From Skermanella stibiiresistens SB22 (GTDB lineage: Bacteria > Pseudomonadota > Alphaproteobacteria > Azospirillales > Azospirillaceae), in contig NZ_AVFL01000018.1 in assembly GCF_000576635.1 (NCBI RefSeq), positions 1-64,000 of the forward strand: a stretch of DNA of 64,000 nucleotides, given 5' to 3'. Made by a program: the position numbers and the translations under genes. The notes beneath the pieces were generated by a model that was not told the DNA's origin, did not search any database, and saw only the letters and a list, made by a program, of their open reading frames with translations. Within the stretch, counting starts at the first letter, position 1. Each line of letters opens with the position of its first letter. Positions 8,522 through 18,085 of the stretch are shown piece by piece.

Positions 8522-9844
8522 ATGCTCCCCCAGGAAATCATCCGGAAGAAGCGCGACGGCGGGCGGCTGTCGGAAGCCCAGATCAAGGCCTTCATCGACG
8601 GGGTCACGTCGGGCGCCGTGACCGAGGGCCAGATCGCGGCCTTCTGCATGGCCGTGTTCTTCCGGAGGATGGAGCTGGACGAGCGGGTGGCCCTGACCCG
8701 CGCGATGACACATTCCGGCACCGTATTGAACTGGAAGCCGCTGGGCCTGCCCGGTCCCGTGCTGGACAAGCACTCGACCGGCGGGGTCGGCGACAAGGTC
8801 AGCCTGATCCTGGCGCCGGTCATCGCGGCCTGCGGCGGCTTCGTGCCGATGATCTCGGGCCGGGGGCTTGGCCACACCGGCGGCACGCTGGACAAGCTGG
8901 ACAGCATCCCCGGCTACACCTCCCTGCCCGACCGGCCGGTGCTGGAGCGGGTGATCCGCGAGGTCGGCTGCGCCATCATCGGCGCCACCGACGCCTTCGC
9001 CCCGGCCGACAAGCGGATCTACGCCGTCCGAGACATCACGGCGACCGTCGAGTCGCTGGACCTGATCACCGCCTCCATCCTGTCGAAGAAGCTGGCCGCC
9101 GGGTTGGACGCGCTGGTGATGGACGTCAAATGGGGCTCCGGCGCCTTCATGGCGGAGTTCGACGACGCCCTCGCCCTGGCGGAGAGCATCGCCACGGTCG
9201 CCAGCGGCGCCGGCATGCCGACGGTGGCCTTGCTGACCGATATGAACGAGGTGCTGGGCCGCACCGCCGGCAACGCGCTGGAGGTTCGCGAGTCGATCGA
9301 CCTGCTGACGGGAGCCAGCCGCGACGCCCGCCTGACCGAGGTCACCACCGCGCTGTCCGCCGAACTGCTCGTCCTGGGCGGTTTGGCTCCCGACGAAGCG
9401 GCCGCCCGCGCTTTGGTCGACCAAGCCATCGCCAGCGGAGCGGCGGCGGAGCGGTTCGGCCGCATGGTCGCGGCGCTGGGCGGTCCCGCCGACCTGCTTG
9501 AGCATCCCGACCGCCATTTGGACGCGGCGCCGGTCACGCTCGAGGTGCGCGCCGAGACCGATGGTTTCGTCACCGCGATCGACACGCGGGCGCTCGGCGT
9601 CGCGGTGGTGGCGCTGGGCGGCGGGCGGACCCGCGTCCAGGACCCGATCGATCCCGCGGTCGGCCTGACCGACGTCTCGGGCCTTGGCTCCGAAGCCGGT
9701 GCGAAGGCGGCCCCCCTCGCCATCATCCACGCCCGGACCGGCGAGGCGGCCGAAGCCGCCGCCACCATGGTCCGCGGCGCCTTCACCGTGGGACAATCGG
9801 CACCCAAGCCGAACCCGCCAATCGCCCGCCGCCTCACGCGATAA
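8522..9844 (+). CDS. deoA: thymidine phosphorylase
   Basis: 440 residues, the full family length. Phosphorolysis of thymidine and deoxyuridine in the cytoplasm. The phosphate-binding KHSTGGVGDK is at residues 83-92, followed by MISGRGLGHTGGTLDKLDSIPG and the SLDLITASILSKK substrate region. It starts 16 bp after deoC. The C-terminal alpha/beta domain (about 345-440) is complete. Confidence 0.95.
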   Translation: MLPQEIIRKKRDGGRLSEAQIKAFIDGVTSGAVTEGQIAAFCMAVFFRRMELDERVALTRAMTHSGTVLNWKPLGLPGPVLDKHSTGGVGDKVSLILAPVIAACGGFVPMISGRGLGHTGGTLDKLDSIPGYTSLPDRPVLERVIREVGCAIIGATDAFAPADKRIYAVRDITATVESLDLITASILSKKLAAGLDALVMDVKWGSGAFMAEFDDALALAESIATVASGAGMPTVALLTDMNEVLGRTAGNALEVRESIDLLTGASRDARLTEVTTALSAELLVLGGLAPDEAAARALVDQAIASGAAAERFGRMVAALGGPADLLEHPDRHLDAAPVTLEVRAETDGFVTAIDTRALGVAVVALGGGRTRVQDPIDPAVGLTDVSGLGSEAGAKAAPLAIIHARTGEAAEAAATMVRGAFTVGQSAPKPNPPIARRLTR

Positions 9845-9847
9845 AAA

Positions 9848-10765
9848 TTGCCCCCACAAATCCTGAATGGCAGATCCGAGACGCTTCGCGGCATCGGCCT
9901 GCTCGTGCTCTCCCTGGTGGTCTTCGCCGTCATGGACGTGCTGATCAAGTGGCTGTCCGCCAGCTTCGGCACGTTCCAGATCATCTTCTTCCGGTCGGTC
10001 TTCGCCCTGCTGCCGCTGGGGGTACTGGTGGCGCGCTCGGGCGGCCTCAAGGCGCTTCGGACGTCGCGGCCGGGCGGTCACGTGCTGCGCTCCCTGATCG
10101 GAGCCAGCGCGCTGGTCTGCTTCTTCTACGCCTTCTCCCAAATGCCGCTGGCCGACGTCTACGCCATCCACTTCGCCGGACCGCTGTTCCTGACCGCGCT
10201 GTCCGGTCCGATGCTGGGCGAAAAGGTCGGCTGGCGCCGCTGGAGCGCCGTCGGCGTGGGATTTCTCGGCGTCGTCGTGATGCTCCAGCCGGGTAGCGCC
10301 ATCTTCTCCCCGATCGCCCTGATCCCGCTGCTGGGCGCCGTGTTCTACGCCTTCGCCATGATCTTCGTCCGCAAGCTGAGCCGGACGGAGACCAACGCCG
10401 CGATCGTCTGCTACTTCACCCTGACCGGCGTCGCCGTCGGTTCCATCGGCATGGCGCTGGACTGGCGCACACCGGACTTGGGCGGCTTCCTGCTGCTGGC
10501 GATGGTCGGCATCCTCGGCGGCATCGCGCAAATCCTGATGACGCAGGCGTTCCGCTCGGCCCCCGCCGCGATCCTGGCGCCCTTCGAGTACACAGCCATG
10601 ATCTGGGCGGTCACGTTCGGCTATCTGGTGTTCGCCGACCTTCCCTCGAGCCCCGTCCTGCTGGGAGCCCTGATCGTCTCGGCCAGCGGGCTCTATATCC
10701 TTCACCGGGAGACCCGCCGCGAACGGGGGCCGGTCACCGAACTGTCGAAGGTTCCGGCGAAATGA
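9848..10765 (+). CDS. EamA/DMT-family transporter
   Basis: 305 residues with ten hydrophobic helices and two EamA repeats (about 14-145 and 155-290). The only upstream start is a TTG just 3 bp after deoA; no good ribosome site is seen, so translational coupling is likely. DMT transporters carry metabolites across the inner membrane. Placement between deoA and add, with an ATGA overlap to add, suggests a nucleoside, nucleobase or purine-related substrate. That substrate is inference. Confidence 0.8.
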   Translation: MPPQILNGRSETLRGIGLLVLSLVVFAVMDVLIKWLSASFGTFQIIFFRSVFALLPLGVLVARSGGLKALRTSRPGGHVLRSLIGASALVCFFYAFSQMPLADVYAIHFAGPLFLTALSGPMLGEKVGWRRWSAVGVGFLGVVVMLQPGSAIFSPIALIPLLGAVFYAFAMIFVRKLSRTETNAAIVCYFTLTGVAVGSIGMALDWRTPDLGGFLLLAMVGILGGIAQILMTQAFRSAPAAILAPFEYTAMIWAVTFGYLVFADLPSSPVLLGALIVSASGLYILHRETRRERGPVTELSKVPAK

Positions 10766-11811
10766 CACTCCACCGGACGGGGATACAACAGACGGGGATC
10801 CCCAAGGCCGAACTGCACGTCCACTTGGAGGGCACGGCCACGCCGGAACTGGTCCGCACCCTGGCGGAACGGAATGGCATGGACCTGCCGCCCGGCCTGT
10901 TCACGGAGGCCGGCCACTTCGCCTGGACCGACTTCCTCCATTTCCTCAAGGTCTATGACGACGCGGCCTCCACTATCCGAACCGAGCGGGATTACCGCGA
11001 CGTGACCCACGACTATCTGCGCCGCTGCGCCGCCGAGGGAGCGGTCTATGTCGAGGTGATGTCGTCGCCCGACCACGCGGCGCTCGCCGGACTGTCGTTC
11101 CAGGGCCATCTGGACGGCATCGTCCAGGGGATCGAGGACGCCAAAGCCGATTTCGGCATCGAGGCCCGGCTGATCGTCACCTGCGTCCGCCATTTCGGCG
11201 TCGAGCGCGGGCTGGAGGTGGCGCGGGCCTGCGTCCGCCATCGGCACCACTTGCTGACCGGCTTCGGCATGGGCGGCGACGAGAACCACTTGGCCGCCGG
11301 CGCCTTCGCCGAGGTCTTCGCCATCGCGGCCGGCGACGCCGGACTGGGGCTGACCGTCCACGCCGGCGAGGCGGCCGGACCCGACAGCGTGCGCGACGCT
11401 TTGGACAGCCTGGGCGTCCGCCGAATCGGCCACGGCGTCCGCGCCGTCGAGGACGCCGACCTGATCCGCCGGATCGCGGATGACGGCGTCGTGCTGGAAG
11501 TCTGCCCGACCAGCAACATCCGCACGGCGGTCTATGCCGGGTATGGCGACCACCCGCTCAACCGCCTGCGCGAGGCCGGCTGCGCCGTCACCCTCAACAG
11601 CGACGACCCGCCCTTCTTCGACACCACGATCGGCCAGGAATACGAGGTGGCCGCCCAGCATTTCGGCTGGTCCGACATGGACCTGCTGACATCCACCGAG
11701 GCGTCGCTGAACGCCGCCTTCATCGATGGCGCCACGCGGGAGCGGCTGCTGGCCCGAGTCAGGTCGGGCGGCAGCCCAGGCGCAGCGCCCCCCAGTGGCG
11801 GCCATGGATAA
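10762..11811 (+). CDS. add: adenosine deaminase
   Basis: 349 residues. Converts adenosine or deoxyadenosine to inosine or deoxyinosine. Zinc-binding H19 and H21 lie in ELHVHLEG; further active-site motifs are [10 protein letters not shown] (His and catalytic Glu), RIGHGVRA and LNSDDPP (Asp pair). Some bacterial members of this family are adenine deaminases; the salvage-operon context favours adenosine. Start overlaps the previous gene by 4 bp. Its 3' end overlaps the 3' end of the opposing chemoreceptor gene by 53 bp. Confidence 0.88.
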   Translation: MTLHRTGIQQTGIPKAELHVHLEGTATPELVRTLAERNGMDLPPGLFTEAGHFAWTDFLHFLKVYDDAASTIRTERDYRDVTHDYLRRCAAEGAVYVEVMSSPDHAALAGLSFQGHLDGIVQGIEDAKADFGIEARLIVTCVRHFGVERGLEVARACVRHRHHLLTGFGMGGDENHLAAGAFAEVFAIAAGDAGLGLTVHAGEAAGPDSVRDALDSLGVRRIGHGVRAVEDADLIRRIADDGVVLEVCPTSNIRTAVYAGYGDHPLNRLREAGCAVTLNSDDPPFFDTTIGQEYEVAAQHFGWSDMDLLTSTEASLNAAFIDGATRERLLARVRSGGSPGAAPPSGGHG

Positions 11812-13957
11812 GGATCGGCGCGCTGACGTCCTTCATCAGTAGAAAGCTGCCGCCGCCCATGTCTCGCCGGTAGGTCTGGACCAGGGCCGGTGCCCGGCTG
11901 CGCGCGGCGGCGATGCCGGTGAAGTCATCGAACAGCCGCCGATTGCGGCAATTGGCGGCGTTCCAGGCGCGCTCGCCTGGCCGCTGCGGGTGCGAGTATT
12001 TGAGATTGTGGGTCGGGAGATAGCCGTTGCGGTCGACCGCGACGCAGAAGTCGATCCGCGGCTCCTTCCGCAACACCGCCTCCTGGATCGGCGACAGCAG
12101 GCGGTCGCAGATTTCGGTGTAGCCGGTCAGGTATTGCTGGGGTTCCGTGCCCGGGATCGGCTGGTAGGCGGTGGAGAACATCACGGCGGCGGCGACCTCG
12201 CCCTCGTCGATCGCGTCGTCGAACAGGCCCGAGATCTGGCGCGCCGCCTCCTGCACCGTCGCGATCAGCGACTCGTCGCCTCGATGCCAGCGGTCCATCG
12301 CCTCCGCAAGGGCGGCGCCCGCCTCGCGCGCGATATCCGCGAAATGGACGTGGAGCAGTTCCCCCTCGACATTGGTCACCCCCGCCGTGATCTCGCCGAT
12401 GTTCGGCAGCGTGAAGACCACCTTGGCGGCGATCGACGACGTGCCGGAGGCCAGCCGGATCTGCGCCCCACCGGTGGAGATATTCTCGATGCAGCCCGAC
12501 ACCAGTTTGCCATCGACCTTCATGTCGGTCTTGATGCCGACGGTGACCCTGACCGCGCGGCGGCGCTCGGCGAAACGGGAGTTGCGGAGGCTGGAGATCA
12601 CCCGCTTCTCGATATTGACGACCTGCTCCACCAGTTCGGTCGTGTTCTTCCGCAACTGGGTGGAGACGGTGGTGGTCAAGCCCGCCTGGGTCGCGACGCT
12701 GCCGATCCGCTCGTGGACCAGCCGGACGCTGTCCGCCGTGCGGGTGACGGTCTGGGCGATGTCCTGGGTGACGGCGTCCTGCTCGACCACCGCCGAGGCG
12801 ATGGCGGTGATCGTGTCGTTGACCAGTTCGACCCGGCCGGCCACGTCGGCGATGGCGGTCACCGTGTCGCCGATCGCCCTCTGCATCGACTGGATCTCGG
12901 CGCGGATGTTGGCGGTGGCGTCGTTGGTCTGGTCGGCCAACTGCTTGACCTCGTTCGCCACGACCGAGAATCCCAGCCCGGCCTCCCCCGCGCGCGCCGC
13001 CTCGATGCTGGCGTTGAGGGCGAGGAGCCGGGTCTCCTTGGCGATCTTCTCGATCAGCGAGGCGATCGAGCCGATCCGGTCGGACACGGTGGTGAGGTTG
13101 TTGGCGATCTCGCTGGCCGAGCGGGACCGCGTGTTCGCGTCCCTGGCGGCGCCGGTCGAGCGGTCGACCTGCCGCGAGATCTCCGCGATCGACGCCGACA
13201 GCTCCTGCGTCGCGGCGGCGATGCTTTGGGCGTTGACATCGGCCTCGTGGGACGCGACCGAGACGTGGCCGCCATCCTCGCTGACCAGCTTGGCCGCCCC
13301 CAGCACCTCGTCCGACGCCGTCTCCATCGCCTCGGCCTTGCGGCGGACGAGTTGGACGGCCTCGTCCAGCTCCTGCTCGAAGGTGTCGGCGAGATCCAGC
13401 AGCTCGTCGGTCACGTGCTGTTCGGTCGTGGTGTGGGTATAGACCGACAGCGCCAGCTCCGCCTCCATCAGCAGCGTGCGGATCAGCGTGGCGGCTTGGT
13501 CGGCCGCCGCCCGCCGGCTCCACTTGTTGCGCTCGATCACCGAGCGGACCAGCCTCTCCATGATGAAGGAATAGGCCGACAGGTAGAACCGCGGCTTGAG
13601 GCCGACACGGTGATGGGCGGCGCCGATCTTCTGGACCCGCTCGGCGTAATCGGCGTTGATCCCGTCGTTGAACAGCTTGTGCCAGTGGTTTTGCTGGGCG
13701 TGGATCAGACGGTCGACCAAACCCTCACCCGCGATCATCTCGGCCGTTTCGGGGAAGAGCTTCAGGAACGCGTAGAAATCGGTGAGGATGCCGTCGAGGT
13801 CGGCGTTGACGTGCGGTCCCAGATCCTTCAGCGAGGCTTGGGTCGCCTCGTCGATCCGCCATAGCGCCAGTTCGATCGTGTGGCCGCCGGTGACGATTTC
13901 CTTTTCCGCCGGGTTCCCGGGGCGGGCGGCCGGTTCGGCCCTTTGGCGCGTGGTCAT
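11759..13957 (-). CDS. globin-coupled methyl-accepting chemotaxis protein with PilZ domain
   Basis: 732 residues, no membrane helix, so a cytoplasmic receptor. Residues 25-175 form a globin-coupled sensor domain with the heme-ligand candidate His in [14 protein letters not shown] (115/116). Residues 240-455 are the MCP signalling domain, with the hairpin tip [18 protein letters not shown] (309-326) that contacts CheA/CheW. Residues 461-550 are a PilZ domain with RRRAVR and ENISTGG, the c-di-GMP-binding motifs. The C-terminal 130 residues ([21 protein letters not shown]) resemble an extra sensory module seen on other alphaproteobacterial MCPs. It probably links oxygen and c-di-GMP to motility. 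Upstream lies an FNR-like box. Confidence 0.88.
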   Translation of the reverse strand: MTTRQRAEPAARPGNPAEKEIVTGGHTIELALWRIDEATQASLKDLGPHVNADLDGILTDFYAFLKLFPETAEMIAGEGLVDRLIHAQQNHWHKLFNDGINADYAERVQKIGAAHHRVGLKPRFYLSAYSFIMERLVRSVIERNKWSRRAAADQAATLIRTLLMEAELALSVYTHTTTEQHVTDELLDLADTFEQELDEAVQLVRRKAEAMETASDEVLGAAKLVSEDGGHVSVASHEADVNAQSIAAATQELSASIAEISRQVDRSTGAARDANTRSRSASEIANNLTTVSDRIGSIASLIEKIAKETRLLALNASIEAARAGEAGLGFSVVANEVKQLADQTNDATANIRAEIQSMQRAIGDTVTAIADVAGRVELVNDTITAIASAVVEQDAVTQDIAQTVTRTADSVRLVHERIGSVATQAGLTTTVSTQLRKNTTELVEQVVNIEKRVISSLRNSRFAERRRAVRVTVGIKTDMKVDGKLVSGCIENISTGGAQIRLASGTSSIAAKVVFTLPNIGEITAGVTNVEGELLHVHFADIAREAGAALAEAMDRWHRGDESLIATVQEAARQISGLFDDAIDEGEVAAAVMFSTAYQPIPGTEPQQYLTGYTEICDRLLSPIQEAVLRKEPRIDFCVAVDRNGYLPTHNLKYSHPQRPGERAWNAANCRNRRLFDDFTGIAAARSRAPALVQTYRRDMGGGSFLLMKDVSAPILIHGRHWGALRLGCRPT

Positions 13958-14014
13958 CGATCACTCCCCACAGTTGTAACCAGGGACAGTCCTCCACCGC
14001 ATACGGTCGGATCA

Positions 14015-14028
14015 ATGATCTACGTCAA
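14015..14028 (-). promoter_or_regulatory. FNR/FixK-like box upstream of the globin-MCP gene
   Basis: Read on the minus strand: TTGACGTAGATCAT. It matches TTGAT-N4-ATCAA at 8 of 10 defined positions and lies 58-71 bp upstream of the receptor start codon. Oxygen-responsive control of an oxygen sensor would make sense, but binding is inferred. Confidence 0.45.
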
Positions 14029-14169
14029 AAGGCGTAGACACGCCCGGATTTGGACCACCGTCCGGATAGGGAGGGGAACCTTGACGGCACCGGGTCCGGC
14101 TGTCACTGTCGCGTCAGGAAGGCTGGGGTGCCGGGCGATTGGCCCGTGCTGAGATCATACCCATGGAAC

Positions 14170-14183
14170 CTGATCTGGATCAT
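14170..14183 (+). promoter_or_regulatory. second FNR-like palindrome, upstream of the ABC operon
   Basis: CTGATCTGGATCAT contains the perfect palindrome TGATC-TG-GATCA and matches the FNR consensus at 8 of 10 defined positions. It is about 90 bp before the substrate-binding protein start (14273). The 315-bp gap 13958-14272 otherwise shows no gene. Confidence 0.35.
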
Positions 14184-14272
14184 GCCAGCGAAGGGAGCCC
14201 GGAGTTCGACAGGTCGCCAAGCGCCCCGCCCAACCGGTTTCCCCCCTTCGCGGAGGAAGAGGGAAACCGAGA

Positions 14273-15442
14273 ATGGCCGACAAGACAAAGAACTCCGGGA
14301 ACCCGGCCCTTCGACCAGCCCTTCGAAAGGTCCTTCCTCTGGCCGCGGCACTCCTTGCGTCCGTGATCCCGCCCGCCGCCGCCGCCGCTGAACTGAACAT
14401 CCCCGTGCTGGTCCCCGTCACGGGATTCCTGGCGCTGGAGGGCACCAGCCAGCGTAATGGCGCCGTCCTGGCGCTCAGCGACGCGCCAGCCGGGTTGAAG
14501 GTCGAGTCCGAGGTGATCGACACCGGCACCGCTCCGGAGGGGGCGGTCACCGCGCTGGAACGGGCCGCCGGCCGGGGCACGCCCACGGCGGTCGCCGCCA
14601 GCATGCTGGGCACGCAGATGCTCGCCATGCTGCCGCTGGCGGAGGAATACGGCGTGCCGCTGGTGACGGTGTCGGGCACGGCGTCCATCACCGAGCGGGG
14701 CAACCCGTGGGTCTTCCGCTTCTTTCCCGGTGACGGCGTGACCAAGACGGCTCACGCCCGCTATGCCGTGGAGGAATTGGGCAAGCGCCGGCCGGCGGTG
14801 ATCCACCAGACCACCGCCTATGGCCAGAGCGGCCAAGCGCACCTGCGCGACGCCTTCGCCAAGCTGGGGGTCGAGCCGGTGTTCGAGGAGGGCGTCGATC
14901 CCGGAATCCGCGACATGCTGCCGGTCCTGACCAAGGCGATGGCGGCCAATCCCGACGTCCTGATCCTCCACCTGCATTCCGGTCCGACCGCCCTGTTCAT
15001 CCGGCAAGCCGCCGCCATGGGAATCACGGTGCCGATCGTCGCCGGCTCGGCCATGCACCAGCCATCCACCGCCGCCCTGCTGGAGCCGGCGGAGTTGAAG
15101 GGGGTCTGCGCAGAATCATCCGCCTCGCCCGTCTCCGGCGGCACGCCCGAACTGGAACGGTTCACCGCCGATTACCGCGCCACCTTCAAGACCGAGCCGG
15201 ACGCCTTCGCGCTGGGCCAGTACGACGGCATCCGCATGGTGCTGGACGCGGCGGCCAAGGGAGCGGAGACGCCAGAGGCGATCCGCGACGCGCTGGCGAA
15301 ATCGACCTACCAAGGCCTCGCCATGACCTACCGGTCGGATGGCAGGGGCAACATGGCGCATTCCGCCGTCATCGTCTGCTATGACGGCGCGTCCCGCGTC
15401 CCCGCCGTGGTCAAGCGCTACGACACCGCGGCGCCGCCATGA
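14273..15442 (+). CDS. branched-chain amino-acid type ABC substrate-binding protein
   Basis: 389 residues with a signal sequence (basic start, hydrophobic residues 21-39, cleavage near AAAAA-ELN). The mature part is a periplasmic type I binding fold (Leu/Ile/Val-binding family): VLVPVTGFLALEGTSQ, then VAASMLGTQMLAMLPLAEEYGVPLV in shortened form, and AYGQSG in the second lobe. First gene of a four-gene transporter operon; the permease start overlaps its stop. The ligand cannot be told from sequence; this family also binds amides, urea and aromatic acids. Confidence 0.85.
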   Translation: MADKTKNSGNPALRPALRKVLPLAAALLASVIPPAAAAAELNIPVLVPVTGFLALEGTSQRNGAVLALSDAPAGLKVESEVIDTGTAPEGAVTALERAAGRGTPTAVAASMLGTQMLAMLPLAEEYGVPLVTVSGTASITERGNPWVFRFFPGDGVTKTAHARYAVEELGKRRPAVIHQTTAYGQSGQAHLRDAFAKLGVEPVFEEGVDPGIRDMLPVLTKAMAANPDVLILHLHSGPTALFIRQAAAMGITVPIVAGSAMHQPSTAALLEPAELKGVCAESSASPVSGGTPELERFTADYRATFKTEPDAFALGQYDGIRMVLDAAAKGAETPEAIRDALAKSTYQGLAMTYRSDGRGNMAHSAVIVCYDGASRVPAVVKRYDTAAPP

Positions 15443-16311
15443 TCGTGGCGCAACTGCTGGTCAATGGGCTGGCGCTGGGCGCCGCCTACGCGCTGGTGGC
15501 GCTGGGCTTCGTCCTGGTGCTGAACGCGACCGGCGCCGTCAACTTCGCGCAGGGCGACCTTGTGATGGCGGGCGGCTTCCTGGCCGTGGCCCTGGCCGGA
15601 TCCCTGCCCGTTCCGGGCATCGTCCTGCTGCCGCTGGTGATGGGGCTGATGGCGCTGCTCGGACTGGCGGTGTCGCTGCTGGCGTATCTGCCGCTGCGGA
15701 ACCGCCCGCCGGTCAGCGTCTTCATCAGCACGATCGCGGTCGGCATCATCCTCCAGAACGGCGTCATCCTGCTGTTCGGGCCGGAGCCGAAGGCGGCTCC
15801 GGCGCTGTTCGGCGCCACGACGGTGTCGCTGGGCGGGCTGGTGATCCCGGAGCAATCGATCGCCGTCATCGCCGTGGCCGGGCTGCTGATCCTGGGGCAG
15901 CACTGGCTGTTCGCGCGGACCCAGCTGGGCCGCAGGCTGCGGGCGACGGCGCAGGACCCGGAAATGGCCCGCGCCTGCGGCATCCCCGTGACGGCCATGA
16001 TCGCCCTGACCTTCGCGGTGGGCGCCGCCTTGGCGGGTGCCGCCGGGCTGCTGCTGTCCAACCAGTTCTTCGTGACGCCGTCCAGCGGCGCCGGGCTGAT
16101 TTTGAAGGCTTACATCGCCGTCACCATCGGCGGCTGGGGCAGCGTCGCGGGCGCGGTGACCGGCGCGCTGCTGATCGCCGCGTTCGAGGTGGTGGCGTCG
16201 GCGACCGTCTCCTATTCCGCCGCGACCGCGGCGCTCTACCTGGCGGTGCTGGTGATCCTGACGTTCCGGCCCCAAGGGCTGTTCGGCGAGGCGGCCGGCG
16301 CCCGTGCGTGA
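15439..16311 (+). CDS. ABC permease LivH-type
   Basis: 290 residues with eight or nine hydrophobic helices. Family markers are the N-terminal LVNGLALGAAYALVALGF and NATGAVNFAQGDLVM, the cytoplasmic loop TQLGRRLRATAQDPEMA followed by ACGI, and KAYIAVTIGGWGSVAGA. ATGA overlap with the binding-protein gene and an 8-bp overlap with the next gene indicate translational coupling. Confidence 0.9.
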   Translation: MIVAQLLVNGLALGAAYALVALGFVLVLNATGAVNFAQGDLVMAGGFLAVALAGSLPVPGIVLLPLVMGLMALLGLAVSLLAYLPLRNRPPVSVFISTIAVGIILQNGVILLFGPEPKAAPALFGATTVSLGGLVIPEQSIAVIAVAGLLILGQHWLFARTQLGRRLRATAQDPEMARACGIPVTAMIALTFAVGAALAGAAGLLLSNQFFVTPSSGAGLILKAYIAVTIGGWGSVAGAVTGALLIAAFEVVASATVSYSAATAALYLAVLVILTFRPQGLFGEAAGARA

Positions 16312-18085
16312 CCGCGTTCCCTGGGCATCGTCCTGGACGGGCATCGCCGGCGGGGCCACGCCTGCGCTGGTCTTGGCGGGAGCGCTGGTGGCGGCGCACG
16401 CCGTCCTGTTCGCCGATCCCTATGGCTTGCGGGTGCTGACCGTGGCGGGGGTCTACGCGCTGGCCGTCATCGGCTATCAGATGATCTTCGGCAAGGCCGG
16501 AGCCCTCTCGCTGGCGCAGGGCACCTTCCACGGGCTGGGCGCCTACGCAACCGGCATCGTGGGCAGCCAGTTGGGCTATGGGTTCGCGGTGACGTTCCCG
16601 GTCTCGATCCTGGTGCCGACGGTCCTGGCGCTGGTGATCGCGGCTCCTGTGCTGCGGCTGGAAAGCCATTATTTCGCCTTGGCGACGCTGGGGATCGGAC
16701 AAGTGGCGCTGCTGGGCGCGGTGGAGTGGCAGGGAGTGACCGGCGGTTCCAACGGCATCGCGGGGGTGGCCGCCATCGAGCTGTTCGGCTGGCGTCCCGG
16801 GCGTGGCCTGCCGCTGGCGCTGTTCGTCTGGGCGCTGGTCGCCGCGGGAGCCGTGATCGCGTGGCGCTATGGGCGGGGCTGGCGCCGGTTGGCTTTTCCG
16901 CTGATGCGGGACAATCCCGCCGCGGCCCGCGCGCTCGGCATCGACATCGACCGGCTGCGGCTGGAGACCTTCGCGCTGAGCGCCGCCTATGCCGGAGCCG
17001 CCGGCGCCCTGGCGGCCCACATCCAGCGGGTCGTGTCGCCCGAAGTGCTGGAGTTTCCGGTCATGGTCACGATCCTGACCATGGCGGTCATCGGCGGCCG
17101 GGGCCGCGTCGGCGGTGCCATCGCGGGGGCCCTCCTGCTGACGCAGCTGCCGGAGTGGTTCCGGGGATGGGAGCGCGGCTATCTGCTGCTCTACGGCGTC
17201 GTCCTGCTGGCGGTGGTGGTGGCGGCGCCGTGGGGTTTGGTCGGCGCGCTGGAGCGCGCGCGGCGGCGCTGGCTGCCCGAACGGCCCCGACCGCTGCCGG
17301 TGCCCGTGGACCCCGGCCCGCGGCCGACCCCGCCCTTTCGCGGACCCATGCTGTATGTGGCCGGTCTATCCAAATCCTTCGGAGGCGTACGGGCGGTCGA
17401 CGGCGTCAGCCTCTGGATCGACCGGGGCGAGATCCTGGGTGTCATCGGCCCCAACGGATCGGGCAAGACGACCCTGATCAACCTCATGACCAGCCTGGAG
17501 AAACCGGACGGTGGCAAGCTGTACGTACGGGGCGTCGAGATGACCGGCATGCCGACCCACAGGATCGCCCGGGGAGGGGTCGCCCGAGGCTTTCAGATGG
17601 CGAGTTTGCCGCCTGACGGCGACGCGCTCGACGCCGTCGCCGCCGGCCGCGCCATGATCGACAAGGACCCGTCGTCCGCCGCGGCGCACGCCCTGCACTT
17701 CCTGACGTTGACGGGAGCCGCCGACTTGGCCCGCACGCCTTGCTCCGTCCTGCCGCCGGGATCGCGGCGCCGGGTCGAGCTGGCGAGGGCGCTCGCGCGG
17801 CAGCCCGGTGCCCTGCTGCTGGACGAACCCGCGGCGGGCTTGACGGAGGCCGAACAGGCCGATCTCGCCGGCCAGATCCGCTCGGCCGCCGCCAGCGGGG
17901 TCGCCGTGCTGATCGTGGAGCATAACATGCCTTTCCTGCTGCCGCTGGCGGACCGGATCATCTGCCTGGACGAGGGCCGGATCATCGCGGAGGGGACGCC
18001 CGACGCCATCAGGCGCGATCCGGCGGTGATGGCGGCCTATCTGGGGCCATCCCATCCGGAACCGGCCCATCCGGGGCCGGCATGA
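16304..18085 (+). CDS. fused ABC permease-ATPase (LivM-LivG)
   Basis: 593 residues from a GTG inside the end of the livH-type gene. Residues 15-330 are a LivM-type permease (YQMIFGKAGALSLAQG, ATLGIGQVALLGAVEWQG, VIGGRGRVGGAIAGA). After a proline-rich linker (about 328-344), residues 348-590 are a LivG-type ATPase with Walker A GPNGSGKTT, Walker B ALLLDEPAAGL and H-loop LIVEHNM. The signature loop is degenerate: VLPPGSRRRVELARAL where LSxGQ is expected. Permease-ATPase fusions occur in this family. The altered signature may make this half a regulatory or asymmetric ATP site. Confidence 0.9.
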   Translation: MRDRVPWASSWTGIAGGATPALVLAGALVAAHAVLFADPYGLRVLTVAGVYALAVIGYQMIFGKAGALSLAQGTFHGLGAYATGIVGSQLGYGFAVTFPVSILVPTVLALVIAAPVLRLESHYFALATLGIGQVALLGAVEWQGVTGGSNGIAGVAAIELFGWRPGRGLPLALFVWALVAAGAVIAWRYGRGWRRLAFPLMRDNPAAARALGIDIDRLRLETFALSAAYAGAAGALAAHIQRVVSPEVLEFPVMVTILTMAVIGGRGRVGGAIAGALLLTQLPEWFRGWERGYLLLYGVVLLAVVVAAPWGLVGALERARRRWLPERPRPLPVPVDPGPRPTPPFRGPMLYVAGLSKSFGGVRAVDGVSLWIDRGEILGVIGPNGSGKTTLINLMTSLEKPDGGKLYVRGVEMTGMPTHRIARGGVARGFQMASLPPDGDALDAVAAGRAMIDKDPSSAAAHALHFLTLTGAADLARTPCSVLPPGSRRRVELARALARQPGALLLDEPAAGLTEAEQADLAGQIRSAAASGVAVLIVEHNMPFLLPLADRIICLDEGRIIAEGTPDAIRRDPAVMAAYLGPSHPEPAHPGPA

